The position numbers were made by a program, and so were the translations under genes. 32,124 nt of DNA from contig JAAEUI010000220.1 in the NCBI GenBank assembly GCA_024227475.1, positions 1 through 32,124 of the forward strand, read 5' to 3'. Below, one piece after another: positions 7,538 through 15,490 of the stretch. The DNA is from Paracoccaceae bacterium. GTDB lineage: Bacteria; Pseudomonadota; Alphaproteobacteria; Rhodobacterales; Rhodobacteraceae. A model generated the notes under the pieces. It saw nothing but the letters and a program-made list of their open reading frames with translations, ran no database searches and was not told where the DNA came from. The first letter of the stretch is position 1, and each line of letters begins with the position of its first letter.

Positions 7538-8353
7538 ATGGCCGAACTTTTGACCTTTGAAAATTTTGCCAACCTTGGCGTGCTGATTTTCCTGCAGGCG
7601 GTGCTGGGGTTTGACAATCTTTTGTATATTTCAATCGAATCCCAACGTGCCCCGGCGGACAAACAACGCTCTGTCAGGTTGTGGGGCATCATTATTGCCG
7701 TTGTGCTGCGAATCGTGTTGCTGTTCGCCATGATCCGCCTGATTGATGCGATGAAGGAGCCGTTTTATGTTTTTAACATCACCGGCATTCTGGAAGGCGG
7801 GGTGAATTTCTCTACCATTGTCTTCATCATCGGGGGGATTTTCATCATGTACACGGCGGTCAAGGAAATCTCTCACATGCTGTCGATTGAGCATCTGGAA
7901 CATGACCCCGAAGCGAAGTCCGGCAAATCTGCCGCTCAAGTCGTTTTGCTGATTGTGATGATGAACCTGGTTTTCAGCTTTGACTCGATCCTCTCGGCGC
8001 TGGCCATTACTGATGTCTTCCCGGTTCTTGCCATCGCTATCCTGTCTTCGGGCGTGGCCATGCTGGCGCTGGCGGACGGAGTAACCGAGTTTCTGAAGAA
8101 AAACCGGATGTATGAAGTTCTGGGCCTGTTCATCCTGCTGATCGTTGGCGTTGTTCTGCTCGGCGAGGCCGGTCCGGCCGCGGCGCACGCGATGCATGAC
8201 GACTCGCTGCAAATTCGGGTGTTTGGCTATGAATTGTTGCCAATGTCGAAAACCACATTCTATTTCTCGGTTCTGGTGCTGGTTCTGGTTGAGATTGTGC
8301 AATCCGGTTATCAAAGAAAACTGGCCGAGGAACGCAAGCACGAACAGATGTGA
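7538..8353 (+). CDS. TerC-family integral membrane protein
   Basis: A polytopic inner-membrane protein of 271 aa. TerC relatives include E. coli Alx and Bacillus YceF/YkoY and are linked to tellurite resistance and manganese export. About seven transmembrane helices are apparent. The two family motifs with acidic residues in membrane helices are present: AVLGFDNLLY with Asp26 and LVFSFDSILSAL with Asp149. A cytoplasmic His/Glu-rich loop, SHMLSIEHLEHDPEAKSGK, lies at ~112-130. The start is supported by a GGGGACAGG sequence upstream. The gene faces the same way as the XpaC/TelA cluster that begins about 200 bp later, which fits the known association of TerC with TelA-type stress modules. Whether it exports metal or senses stress cannot be read from sequence. 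Confidence 0.9.
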   Translation: MAELLTFENFANLGVLIFLQAVLGFDNLLYISIESQRAPADKQRSVRLWGIIIAVVLRIVLLFAMIRLIDAMKEPFYVFNITGILEGGVNFSTIVFIIGGIFIMYTAVKEISHMLSIEHLEHDPEAKSGKSAAQVVLLIVMMNLVFSFDSILSALAITDVFPVLAIAILSSGVAMLALADGVTEFLKKNRMYEVLGLFILLIVGVVLLGEAGPAAAHAMHDDSLQIRVFGYELLPMSKTTFYFSVLVLVLVEIVQSGYQRKLAEERKHEQM

Positions 8354-8395
8354 GGTTTTTGCACGACCTGTTCGGGCAATCTCTTTTCCAGCGGG

Positions 8396-8418
8396 ATCAC
8401 CTGAAAAAATCGGGTGAT
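8396..8418 (+). terminator. Weak hairpin after the terC-family gene
   Basis: ATCACC (8396-8401) and GGTGAT (8413-8418) form a 6-bp stem about 40 bp after the stop. No U-tract follows, so termination here is uncertain. The rest of 8354-8555 holds no gene that I can see. Confidence 0.25.
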
Positions 8419-8555
8419 GGCGCAGGTTTGGGCAGCTTTACCCACGGCAATTCCCTGCCGACGCCGCGTCATTATTCCACTCGCCCCCTAGAAACGCGCC
8501 CCGCCACTTCATATATTGGCCGCAAACACGTGCGTTGCCTTGTTTTGGGGGGGGA

Positions 8556-8651
8556 ATGATGTCCGGTAAATCGCTGCAGTGGATCACTTACATAGTGCTT
8601 GTCGCGCTGATCCTCTATGTCGCCGTCTTTTCGCTCGGAGGTGTGTCCTGA
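8556..8651 (+). CDS. 30-31 aa single-helix membrane peptide
   Basis: Tandem ATGs at 8556 and 8559 open a frame of 31 or 30 residues: a short polar start (MSGKSLQW) and then one hydrophobic helix ITYIVLVALILYVAVFSL ending GGVS. A G-rich run precedes it. Its stop overlaps the ATG of the XpaC-like gene as TGATG, and the Shine-Dalgarno for that gene (GGAGG at 8637-8641) lies inside its final codons. This arrangement argues that it is translated and coupled to the next gene. No family is recognised. I infer a small inner-membrane partner or regulator of the XpaC/TelA proteins. Confidence 0.7.
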   Translation: MMSGKSLQWITYIVLVALILYVAVFSLGGVS

Positions 8652-9556
8652 TGGCACAGCGGTTTGGCGGTGAACACAGCCCGGACGGCAAAACCGAAAC
8701 GGCGTCAGCAGCGCCGCCGGTCAACAAATTCCGTGGGCGCAAAGTCAACAACTCCAACTTCCGGGCCGGTTTCTTATTCGTCGCCCCCCTGCCCCTGCTG
8801 TTTTCGGGAATTGGCGAACTCATGGCCGGGAATTCCTTGGCCATGGTAATCGAATTTGGCGCTCTGGCTTTACTGCTGCTGGCGGCGTGGCTGCTGCGCG
8901 ACGGGCTCGCGGCAGAAACCGCCTATAATGATCGCAAAGTTGCGCGGCCCCCGACCATTCCTCGCAAATCTTTTGCCTCCGGACTGACCGGCCTAGGCGT
9001 TGCACTTGCGGCCTGGGGTGGCGTTGGGCTGGGGCTAATCCCTGCTCTGGTCTATGGCGGGCTGGCAACCGCAGCACATTTGGTAAGCTTCGGATTTGAT
9101 CCGATGCGCAAGAAAGGCATGGAAGGGGTCAGCGAATTTGAAACCGAACGGGTCGCCAAAGCAGTTGAGAAGGCCGAAGCCCTGTTGAAACAGACGATGC
9201 AGGCCGCAAACCGCATCGGCGACCGAAAACTGGAAGGCCGGGTTGAAACCTTCGCCTCCTCAGTTCGGGATGTGTTTCGCGCGGTCGAAGAAGATCCGCG
9301 CGATCTGACCGGCGCCCGCAAATTCCTGTCCGTGTACCTGCGCGGCGCGCGCGATGCGACGGTGAAATTTGCTGATATCCACAGCCGCAACAAAGACGCA
9401 GCGGCGCGGCGGGATTACGAAGCCCTGCTTGCCGACCTTGAAACCAGCTTTAACAGCCAGCGCGACAAGATGCTGCTGGATGACCGTTCAGACCTTGATG
9501 TCGAAATCGAGGTTCTGCGTGACCGTCTGAAACAAGAGGGCCTGAGGGCTCAGTAA
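8651..9556 (+). CDS. XpaC-like membrane protein (5-bromo-4-chloroindolyl phosphate hydrolysis family)
   Basis: A 301-aa membrane-anchored protein of the XpaC/Halogen_Hydrol type. In Bacillus, xpaC lies next to the TelA-family gene yaaN. A polar N-terminus (1-37) is followed by hydrophobic segments at ~38-57, 62-83 and 112-147. A cytoplasmic, charged, mainly helical region (150-301) completes the protein and resembles the family's conserved half. The open frame reaches back to 8579, but ATG 8651 is preferred: it is coupled by TGATG to the small membrane peptide, is preceded by GGAGG, and yields a sensible N-terminus (MAQRFGGEHS). telA follows after 13 bp. The family name comes from an old phenotype and the true activity is unknown. 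Confidence 0.82.
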   Translation: MAQRFGGEHSPDGKTETASAAPPVNKFRGRKVNNSNFRAGFLFVAPLPLLFSGIGELMAGNSLAMVIEFGALALLLLAAWLLRDGLAAETAYNDRKVARPPTIPRKSFASGLTGLGVALAAWGGVGLGLIPALVYGGLATAAHLVSFGFDPMRKKGMEGVSEFETERVAKAVEKAEALLKQTMQAANRIGDRKLEGRVETFASSVRDVFRAVEEDPRDLTGARKFLSVYLRGARDATVKFADIHSRNKDAAARRDYEALLADLETSFNSQRDKMLLDDRSDLDVEIEVLRDRLKQEGLRAQ

Positions 9557-9569
9557 AGGGGAGAATCCA

Positions 9570-10757
9570 ATGTCCACCATCCGAGAAAAGGCACAGAGCA
9601 CCTTGAAAGAGGTTGAAAAAGTCACTGCGGTGGTTCTGCCCGAGCCAACCGGCGATCTGATCGTTGTTGAGGCGGCAGAGCCTGAACAGGCCGAAGCGAT
9701 CCGAGTTCGGATGGACGAACTGGACATGTCCAACACCCAGTCAATCATTGAGTTCGGCTCCAAAGCGCAGGAAGAAATGCAGGCCATCAGCCAGGAAATG
9801 CTGTCCGGGGTGCGCAACAAGGATGTCGGCCCGGCCGGCGAATCCCTGCGCAACATGGTCACCAGTATCCGCGGGTTTTCCATTGACGAGCTGAACCCCA
9901 ACCGGCGCCGCAGCTGGTGGGAAAAACTGCTCGGCAAAGCGGCACCTGTGGCCAAATTCATGGCGCGTTACGAAGATGTGCAAGGCCAGATTGACCGGAT
10001 TACCGAAGAATTGCTGGACCATGAACATGTGCTGTTAAAGGACATCCGTTCGCTCGACAAACTCTATGAAAAGACACTGGATTTTTATGATGAACTGGCG
10101 CTCTACATCGCTGCCGGGGAGTCCAAACTGGCCGAACTGGATGGCGAGACCATCCCCGCAAAGGAAAAGGAAGTCGAGGCTGCGCACGAGGATGAAGGTG
10201 TGATCAAGGCCCAGGAACTGCGTGATCTGCGGGCCGCCCGGGATGATCTTGGACGCCGAGTACACGATCTTAAACTGACCCGTCAGGTAACCATGCAATC
10301 CCTACCGTCGATTCGCCTCGTGCAGGAAAACGACAAATCGCTGGTGACCAAGATCAACTCAACGCTGGTGAACACCGTGCCGCTCTGGGAAACCCAACTG
10401 GCGCAGGCGGTGACCATTCACCGATCACGGGAAGCCGCTGAAGTGGTGAAACAGGCCAGTGATCTGACCAATGAACTGCTGGAAAGCAATGCCGCCAACC
10501 TCAAGGAAGCCAACCGCGAAGTGCGCGAGCAGATGGAGCGCGGCGTTTTTGACATTGAAAGCATCAAGCGGGCCAACCAGGACCTGATCGACACTATCGA
10601 AGAAAGCCTGGCGATCGCAGATGAAGGCAAAGCAAAACGAGCTGAGGCTGAAAAGGAGCTGATCACGATGGAGGGTGAGCTGAAAAAGACCCTGTCAGCC
10701 GCGAAAGCTACCAAAACAGGAACCGGTGACAATATAGCCACCAGCGTGCAATCGTAA
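9570..10757 (+). CDS. telA: TelA-family toxic anion resistance protein
   Basis: A cytoplasmic, strongly helical protein of 395 aa matching the TelA/KlaA/YaaN family (toxic anion resistance). Family features visible are the N-terminal FGSKAQEEMQAISQEML segment, a central VQGQIDRITEELLDHEHVLLKDI helix pair, LQ-type repeats around TMQSLPSIRLVQENDKSLVTKI, and the Asn-rich coiled coil TNELLESNAANLKEANREV. A long charged coiled coil runs to the C-terminus. AAGGGGAGAA gives a clear ribosome-binding site. It is 13 bp downstream of the XpaC-like gene and surely in the same operon. Family members are associated with tellurite, bacteriocin and antibiotic tolerance; the biochemical mechanism is not known. 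Confidence 0.92.
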   Translation: MSTIREKAQSTLKEVEKVTAVVLPEPTGDLIVVEAAEPEQAEAIRVRMDELDMSNTQSIIEFGSKAQEEMQAISQEMLSGVRNKDVGPAGESLRNMVTSIRGFSIDELNPNRRRSWWEKLLGKAAPVAKFMARYEDVQGQIDRITEELLDHEHVLLKDIRSLDKLYEKTLDFYDELALYIAAGESKLAELDGETIPAKEKEVEAAHEDEGVIKAQELRDLRAARDDLGRRVHDLKLTRQVTMQSLPSIRLVQENDKSLVTKINSTLVNTVPLWETQLAQAVTIHRSREAAEVVKQASDLTNELLESNAANLKEANREVREQMERGVFDIESIKRANQDLIDTIEESLAIADEGKAKRAEAEKELITMEGELKKTLSAAKATKTGTGDNIATSVQS

Positions 10758-10825
10758 TGCGCTTCTGTATTGACGTTGGACAGGTTGTTGCAGAAATCGC
10801 CGGTCGCTGATGCAAATAGCGTGGA

Positions 10826-10866
10826 AGTTTCGGGTCTCACCTGAGATTCAGGGGAATCCCGAAACT
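10826..10866 (+). terminator. Hairpin in the telA-DUF2927 gap
   Basis: AGTTTCGGG (10826-10834) and CCCGAAACT (10858-10866) form a perfect 9-bp stem around a 23-nt loop. No T-run follows, so it may be a processing or attenuation structure rather than an intrinsic terminator. The 250-bp gap containing it splits the cluster into two possible transcription units. Confidence 0.35.
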
Positions 10867-11006
10867 CTCTGGTTTACCTCGCCCCCACTTCAGATAGATT
10901 GGCGAACATCCAAAGCCTGTCGCCGCCTCCTTACAGCAATATATGGGGCGTGATGGGCAGCAACACCAGACTCGCACGAAGCTGCAAGACGGGGGCCTAA
11001 CGCATT

Positions 11007-11936
11007 ATGAACATCGGCCGCACACTTGTGCTGATTTTTCTCTTGCTTGCAGGCTGCGACGAATTGTTTCAGCGGCAGCCTTTGGTTAGGCCGGAACCGC
11101 GTCCTGAAGAGCGCGTCCAATCCGAAGAAAGCCAACGCATCGAAGCATACTATGGTTCGGTGCAGGCGCTTCTGGTGTCTCAAGGCAAACTGCGCAAGGA
11201 TTACGCCCCGCTCGACGCCCCGTTTAATGCGAATGATCTGGTACGGAACTTTGAAAAGGTCGCTTTATTTGATGAGTACAAAATCAGCGCGCAGGGGTTT
11301 ATCGAGGAACAGACCTCCAGCTATCTGCGACGTTGGCGCAAACCGATTCAGATTGGCATTTTCTTTGGCGAGTTTGTACCCGAGGAACAGCGCCAGATTG
11401 ACCGCCGGTCGGTGCGCAGGTTCGCTGCAAGATTGTCTGCTATCACCGGGCTCAAGATTCAGCTTGGCGAGCTAAAAAATGCCAATTTCGTTATCCTGTT
11501 CCTCAACCGTGATGAACAGAAAACCCACACCAGAATTCTTGCCCAGGAAACCCCGCAGTTGATCCCGGAAATTGTGACGGCAATTGAACAAAGTCCGCGC
11601 AACATCTTCTGCGCCGCCTACGCACTGACTGATGAATCGAACCCAAAAAACTACACTGGCTCGGTTATTCTGGTGAAATCCGAACATCCTGACCTGCTGA
11701 GACTGGCCTGTATCCAGGAAGAAATGACGCAATCGCTGGGGCTTGCCAATGATGGGCCGGACGTGCGCCCCTCAATCTTCAACGACGACGAGGAATTCGC
11801 GCTGCTGACGCGGCACGATGAATTCCTGTTGAAAATGCTTTATGATCCACGACTGAAAGACGGCATGACCCCAGACGTTGCCCGCCCGATCCTGCGCGAG
11901 GTGGCCGAGGCCGCGTTGAAACAAAGCCGTATTTGA
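11007..11936 (+). CDS. DUF2927 lipoprotein
   Basis: A 309-aa predicted lipoprotein with signal peptide and lipobox LLAGC (Cys17). The body matches the DUF2927 family, frequent in Rhodobacterales. The segment CIQEEMTQSLGLANDGPDVRPSIFNDDEEFALLTRHDEFLLKMLYD (split here only for naming) aligns with the family's most conserved stretch. The EEMTQSLGLAND part looks like a zincin HExxH-type helix in which the metal-binding histidines are missing, suggesting a degenerate metalloprotease fold. The gene precedes the SPFH gene by 19 bp on the same strand. I infer an envelope-exposed component of the stress cluster, probably with a binding rather than catalytic role. Confidence 0.82.
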   Translation: MNIGRTLVLIFLLLAGCDELFQRQPLVRPEPRPEERVQSEESQRIEAYYGSVQALLVSQGKLRKDYAPLDAPFNANDLVRNFEKVALFDEYKISAQGFIEEQTSSYLRRWRKPIQIGIFFGEFVPEEQRQIDRRSVRRFAARLSAITGLKIQLGELKNANFVILFLNRDEQKTHTRILAQETPQLIPEIVTAIEQSPRNIFCAAYALTDESNPKNYTGSVILVKSEHPDLLRLACIQEEMTQSLGLANDGPDVRPSIFNDDEEFALLTRHDEFLLKMLYDPRLKDGMTPDVARPILREVAEAALKQSRI

Positions 11937-11955
11937 CACGTAACAAGGAGGCCCC

Positions 11956-13077
11956 ATGGGTATCTTAGATTTTCTCACCGGTGAATTCATCGATGTCATT
12001 CACTGGACGGATGACACCAACGACACCATGGTCTGGCGGTTTGAGCGCGAGGATCACGAAATCAAATACGGCGCCAAGCTGACGGTGCGGGAGGGCCAGG
12101 CGGCGGTGCTGGTGCACGAGGGGCAGCTGGCGGATGTGTTCACACCTGGGTTGTATCAGCTTGAAACCAACAACATGCCGATCATGACCACCCTGCAATT
12201 CTGGGATCACGGCTTTGAAAGCCCTTTCAAATCAGAAGTGTACTTCGTCAACACCACGCGATTTTCCGATCTGAAATGGGGTACCAAGAACCCAATTATC
12301 TGCCGCGATCCAGAGTTCGGGCCGGTGCGTATCCGCGCCTACGGCACCTATGAGATCAAGGTGATTGATGCCGCCAGGTTCATGTCCGAGATCGTCGGAA
12401 CCGACGGCGAATTCACCATGGATGAAATCAGCTATCAGATCCGCAACATCATCACCTCCCAATTCAGCGCGGCAATCGCCGGGTCGGGCGTTCCGGTGCT
12501 GGACATGGCAGCCAATACGCTTGATCTCGGCAAGTTGCTGGCCACCAAGATTTCGCCAGCATTGGCCGAATACGGGCTTGAGATGCGCAACCTTTATATC
12601 GAAAATATCTCGTTGCCGCCCAAAGTCGAAGAGGCGCTGGACAAGCGCACCTCCATGGGGCTGGCGGGAAACCTCGATCAGTTCATGCAGTATTCCGCCG
12701 CCGAGGCCATGAGCACGGCCGCCGCCAATCCGCAGGGTGGTGGTGGCATGGGCGCCGGGCTTGGCATGGGCATGGGCATGGCGATGGCGCAGCAGATGGG
12801 CGGGCCCTGGGGCCAGCGCCCTGCTGCCGCACCCGCAGCGGCTCCCCCTCCTCCGCCACCTCCGCCGCTCGAAAAAGTCTGGCATGTCGCCGAGAGCGGC
12901 GAAACAAAGGGCCCGTTCTCCCGCGCTGCCATGGGGCGGATGGTCGGGCAAGGCTCGCTGGGGCGCGAAACCCTGGTCTGGACGGCGGGTCAGGACGGCT
13001 GGAAGAAAGCAGCGGACGTGATGGAACTGGCGCAGTTGTTCACGGTGATGCCCCCACCCCCGCCGCCGGGAGCCTGA
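11956..13077 (+). CDS. SPFH-domain protein (YdjI / 'virion core protein' type) with C-terminal GYF_2 domain
   Basis: A 373-aa cytoplasmic membrane-associated scaffold. Residues ~1-235 are an SPFH (prohibitin/flotillin-like) domain of the YdjI type: MGILDFLTGEFIDVIHW at the start, VREGQAAVLVHEGQL and FTPGLYQLETNNMP in the core, and ISLPPKVEEALDKRTSMG at the end. Residues ~258-290 are Gly/Met/Ala-rich and ~290-305 are Ala/Pro-rich ending in a poly-Pro run. Residues ~308-363 are a GYF_2 domain (KVWHVAESGETKGPFS...WTAGQDGWKKA), followed by a second poly-Pro tail. A strong AAGGAGG precedes the ATG. GYF domains bind proline-rich ligands, so the poly-Pro segments could mediate self-assembly. In Bacillus, YdjI works with a PspA homologue in membrane stress. 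Confidence 0.9.
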   Translation: MGILDFLTGEFIDVIHWTDDTNDTMVWRFEREDHEIKYGAKLTVREGQAAVLVHEGQLADVFTPGLYQLETNNMPIMTTLQFWDHGFESPFKSEVYFVNTTRFSDLKWGTKNPIICRDPEFGPVRIRAYGTYEIKVIDAARFMSEIVGTDGEFTMDEISYQIRNIITSQFSAAIAGSGVPVLDMAANTLDLGKLLATKISPALAEYGLEMRNLYIENISLPPKVEEALDKRTSMGLAGNLDQFMQYSAAEAMSTAAANPQGGGGMGAGLGMGMGMAMAQQMGGPWGQRPAAAPAAAPPPPPPPPLEKVWHVAESGETKGPFSRAAMGRMVGQGSLGRETLVWTAGQDGWKKAADVMELAQLFTVMPPPPPPGA

Positions 13078-13079
13078 TA

Positions 13080-13610
13080 GTGATCAACCGCCGTACTGTC
13101 ATCAAATGGCTGCACTGGATCGTAGCGGCGCTGGTCCTGTGGTTCTATATCTTTGAGCCGGAAGAAAATCGCAGCGCGCCCGGCGAAGCCCTGTCCACAC
13201 ACGCCGGGGTCGGTGTGATTCTGGCGATTACGGTGGTCATCTGGTTCGCCATTTTCCTTGTGAAAGGCCCCGCCGGGAGGCCCGGCCCCAAACTGCCGAA
13301 CTGGGGCAAGCGCCTGCATCCCGTGATGCACAAAGCGCTCTACTGGGGGGTGCCGGCGATGGTGCTGAGCGGAGCGCTGAGCGGGTTACTGGCTCCTTTC
13401 GCCATTCGGGCGTTTGGTTCTCTGCCAATCAATTTCGCTGGTGGCAGCAAAGCTCTGCACGGTTTGGCCGAGGAACTCCACGAAGTGGTTTTCAACGGGT
13501 TAATCCTGCTGGTTGTCGCCCATGCGCTGTTTCACATCTGGCGGCACTACTGGCTGAAAGACAACGCATTGCGCATCATGGTGCCAAAGCGACTTTCTAA
13601 ATATTTGTAA
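13080..13610 (+). CDS. Cytochrome b561 (CybB-like)
   Basis: A four-helix, di-haem b-type cytochrome of 176 aa in the inner membrane, passing electrons between quinone and an acceptor. The bacterial b561 pattern is present: VIKWLHWIVAALVLWFY with His12 in helix 1, LSTHAGVGVILAI with His41 in helix 2, a loop with LHPVMHKALYWG (His84) leading into helix 3, and VVAHALFHIWRHYWLKDN (His148, His152) in helix 4. The start is GTG 13080, with GGGAG upstream, two bases after the SPFH stop codon. The tight spacing places it firmly inside the stress cluster, an unusual partner for SPFH proteins. It may couple membrane redox state to the module, but that is inference. Confidence 0.88.
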   Translation: MINRRTVIKWLHWIVAALVLWFYIFEPEENRSAPGEALSTHAGVGVILAITVVIWFAIFLVKGPAGRPGPKLPNWGKRLHPVMHKALYWGVPAMVLSGALSGLLAPFAIRAFGSLPINFAGGSKALHGLAEELHEVVFNGLILLVVAHALFHIWRHYWLKDNALRIMVPKRLSKYL

Positions 13611-13618
13611 GGGCAGGT

Positions 13619-14722
13619 ATGGAAAACCTCCAAGAACATCGTTTCCCCTGCAACACCTGCGGCTCTGACCTGCGGTTTGATCCCGGCGCTGATCAGTTGA
13701 TCTGTGAACATTGCGGCGCGACGGCTCCGGTTGAAAACGGTAGCGCGGATGGCGAAACAGCGATCAGGGAACTCGATTTCATCCGGGCCCTGAAACAGCA
13801 GTTGCCAGAGGCGGAAATTGCCGAAATCCGCACCCTGTCCTGTGAAAACTGCGGTGCGCATGTGGAGTTTGAGCCCAACACCCACGCCGCGGAATGCCCG
13901 TTCTGCGCCACGCCGGTGGTGACGGACACTGGGGCGGAGCGGCAGATCAAACCGCGTGGGGTACTGCCGTTCAAACTGGCCGAGGAAAAGGCCCGCAACG
14001 CCATGACAAACTGGTTGGGGCGGCTGTGGTTTGCACCCAGCGGACTCCAGGAATATGCCCGCAAAGGGCGGAAAATGCAGGGGATTTATGTCCCCTACTG
14101 GACCTATGACGCCGACACCAAGTCGAACTACACCGGCCAGCGGGGTGATGCTTACTACGAAACCCGTCAGGTACGGGTGATGGAAGACGGCAAAGCCAAA
14201 ATGCGCGAGGAGAAAATCCGAAAAATCCGCTGGAGCCCGGCCAAGGGCCGCGTGGCGCGGTTTTTTGATGATGTGCTGGTGCTGGGCTCCAAAAGCCTGC
14301 CAAAACGCTACACCGACGCGCTCGGGCCATGGGATATGTCTGATCTGGCACCTTATCGACCAGAGTTTCTGGCCGGGTTTCGCGCCGAAGGCTATACGGT
14401 GTCACTGGAGGACGGGTTTGAGGAAGCGCGCGCCTATATGAACCGGATGATCCGGCGCGACGTGAATTTCGCCATCGGCGGGGACGAGCAGCGGATTTCA
14501 GGTATCGACACGGATATCAGCCAGCAGACCTTCAAACACATCCTGCTGCCGGTCTGGCTGGCGGCCTATAAATACCGCGGCAAGACCTACCGCTTTGTGG
14601 TCAACGGGCGTACCGGGGTTGTGCAGGGTGAACGGCCCTATTCGACAATGAAAATTGCGATTGCCGTTGTGCTGGGCCTGCTGATCGCCGGGGTTGTCGG
14701 CTATTTCGTCGCGCAAAGCTAA
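13619..14722 (+). CDS. Double zinc-ribbon membrane-anchored protein (YdjG type)
   Basis: A 367-aa protein with two N-terminal TFIIB-like zinc ribbons: Cys11/Cys14 with Cys29/Cys32, and Cys75/Cys78 with Cys93/Cys96. A central region (MQGIYVPYWTYDADTKSNYTGQRGD) is typical of proteins annotated 'primosomal protein N' or superfamily II helicase-like', which are not helicases and are related to Bacillus YdjG. One C-terminal transmembrane helix lies at ~344-365 (IAIAVVLGLLIAGVVGYFV). It starts 9 bp after the b561 gene and is followed 7 bp later by the rhomboid gene. I infer a tail-anchored cytoplasmic adaptor that works with the SPFH protein, as YdjG does with YdjI. Confidence 0.82.
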   Translation: MENLQEHRFPCNTCGSDLRFDPGADQLICEHCGATAPVENGSADGETAIRELDFIRALKQQLPEAEIAEIRTLSCENCGAHVEFEPNTHAAECPFCATPVVTDTGAERQIKPRGVLPFKLAEEKARNAMTNWLGRLWFAPSGLQEYARKGRKMQGIYVPYWTYDADTKSNYTGQRGDAYYETRQVRVMEDGKAKMREEKIRKIRWSPAKGRVARFFDDVLVLGSKSLPKRYTDALGPWDMSDLAPYRPEFLAGFRAEGYTVSLEDGFEEARAYMNRMIRRDVNFAIGGDEQRISGIDTDISQQTFKHILLPVWLAAYKYRGKTYRFVVNGRTGVVQGERPYSTMKIAIAVVLGLLIAGVVGYFVAQS

Positions 14723-14728
14723 CAGCAG

Positions 14729-15481
14729 ATGTTCCCGATCCGAGACCACAACCCGTCCCGCCGAACGCCTTATGTTACCTGGGCACTGATTGCGGCGAAC
14801 ATCATCATTTTTGCACTTTACTGGCCGCTGTTAAGCGACGAGATGCGGCTGGCGGCGTTCTTTCACGACTGGGCGCTGATCCCGCGCGAGATTTCCAGCG
14901 GGCAGGAACTGCACACGGTGGTAACCTCGATGTTCCTGCACGGAGGCTTCATACATCTTGCAGGTAACATGCTGTTTTTATGGATTTTTGGTGACAATAT
15001 GGAGGATGCTTTCGGGCATGTTCCCTTCCTGTTGTTCTACCTGCTGTGTGGCATTGGTGCAGATCTGGCGCAGGTGGCTTCAAGCCCCTGGTCGCCGATT
15101 CCGACCGTGGGAGCCTCCGGCGCGATAGCCGGGGTGCTGGGGGGCTATCTGCTGCTTTACCCAAAGGCCAGGGTCGACGTGATCCTGATCGTCATCGTCT
15201 TTTTTAAGGTCTTCTCCATCCGCGCCTGGATCGTTCTGGGCATCTGGTTTGCCCTGCAGATGTTTGGCAGTCTGTCAACGGTTGGCTCCACAGAAGGCGG
15301 CGTTGCCTATTGGGCGCATGCAGGTGGGTTTGTCATCGGGATTCTGCTGACGCTGCCGTTCTGGCTGCGCAGGGGTGGGCGCACTTTCTGGACACAGACC
15401 GCAGGGCATCCACCGCACAAAGAAACAAAATACCCCGAGCGGATCAGCCCGATCCCAACAGTCCGGCGCCGGCGCAAATAG
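14729..15481 (+). CDS. Rhomboid-family intramembrane serine protease
   Basis: A polytopic membrane protease of 250 aa that cleaves transmembrane segments of substrates. The catalytic dyad is intact: Ser130 in GASGAIAG and His197 in YWAHAGGF. The supporting residues His71, His76 and Asn80 in MFLHGGFIHLAGNMLFLWIFG are also present, matching the oxyanion-hole region of GlpG. Six transmembrane helices can be traced. The C-terminus (from ~residue 208) is a basic cytoplasmic tail ending RRRRK. It is 7 bp downstream of the tail-anchored zinc-ribbon gene, whose single membrane helix is an obvious candidate substrate. The call is firm; the substrate is inference. Confidence 0.93.
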   Translation: MFPIRDHNPSRRTPYVTWALIAANIIIFALYWPLLSDEMRLAAFFHDWALIPREISSGQELHTVVTSMFLHGGFIHLAGNMLFLWIFGDNMEDAFGHVPFLLFYLLCGIGADLAQVASSPWSPIPTVGASGAIAGVLGGYLLLYPKARVDVILIVIVFFKVFSIRAWIVLGIWFALQMFGSLSTVGSTEGGVAYWAHAGGFVIGILLTLPFWLRRGGRTFWTQTAGHPPHKETKYPERISPIPTVRRRRK

Positions 15482-15490
15482 GAGGAAACG

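Noticed and set aside
7631-8341. 236-aa open frame antisense to the TerC-family gene
   Set aside because: Shadow frame from codon bias; its His/Gln/Asn-rich protein is the typical complement of a membrane-protein gene.
12232-12951. 239-aa open frame antisense to the SPFH gene
   Set aside because: The plus-strand SPFH-GYF product has clear domains and a strong ribosome-binding site; the antisense frame has neither.
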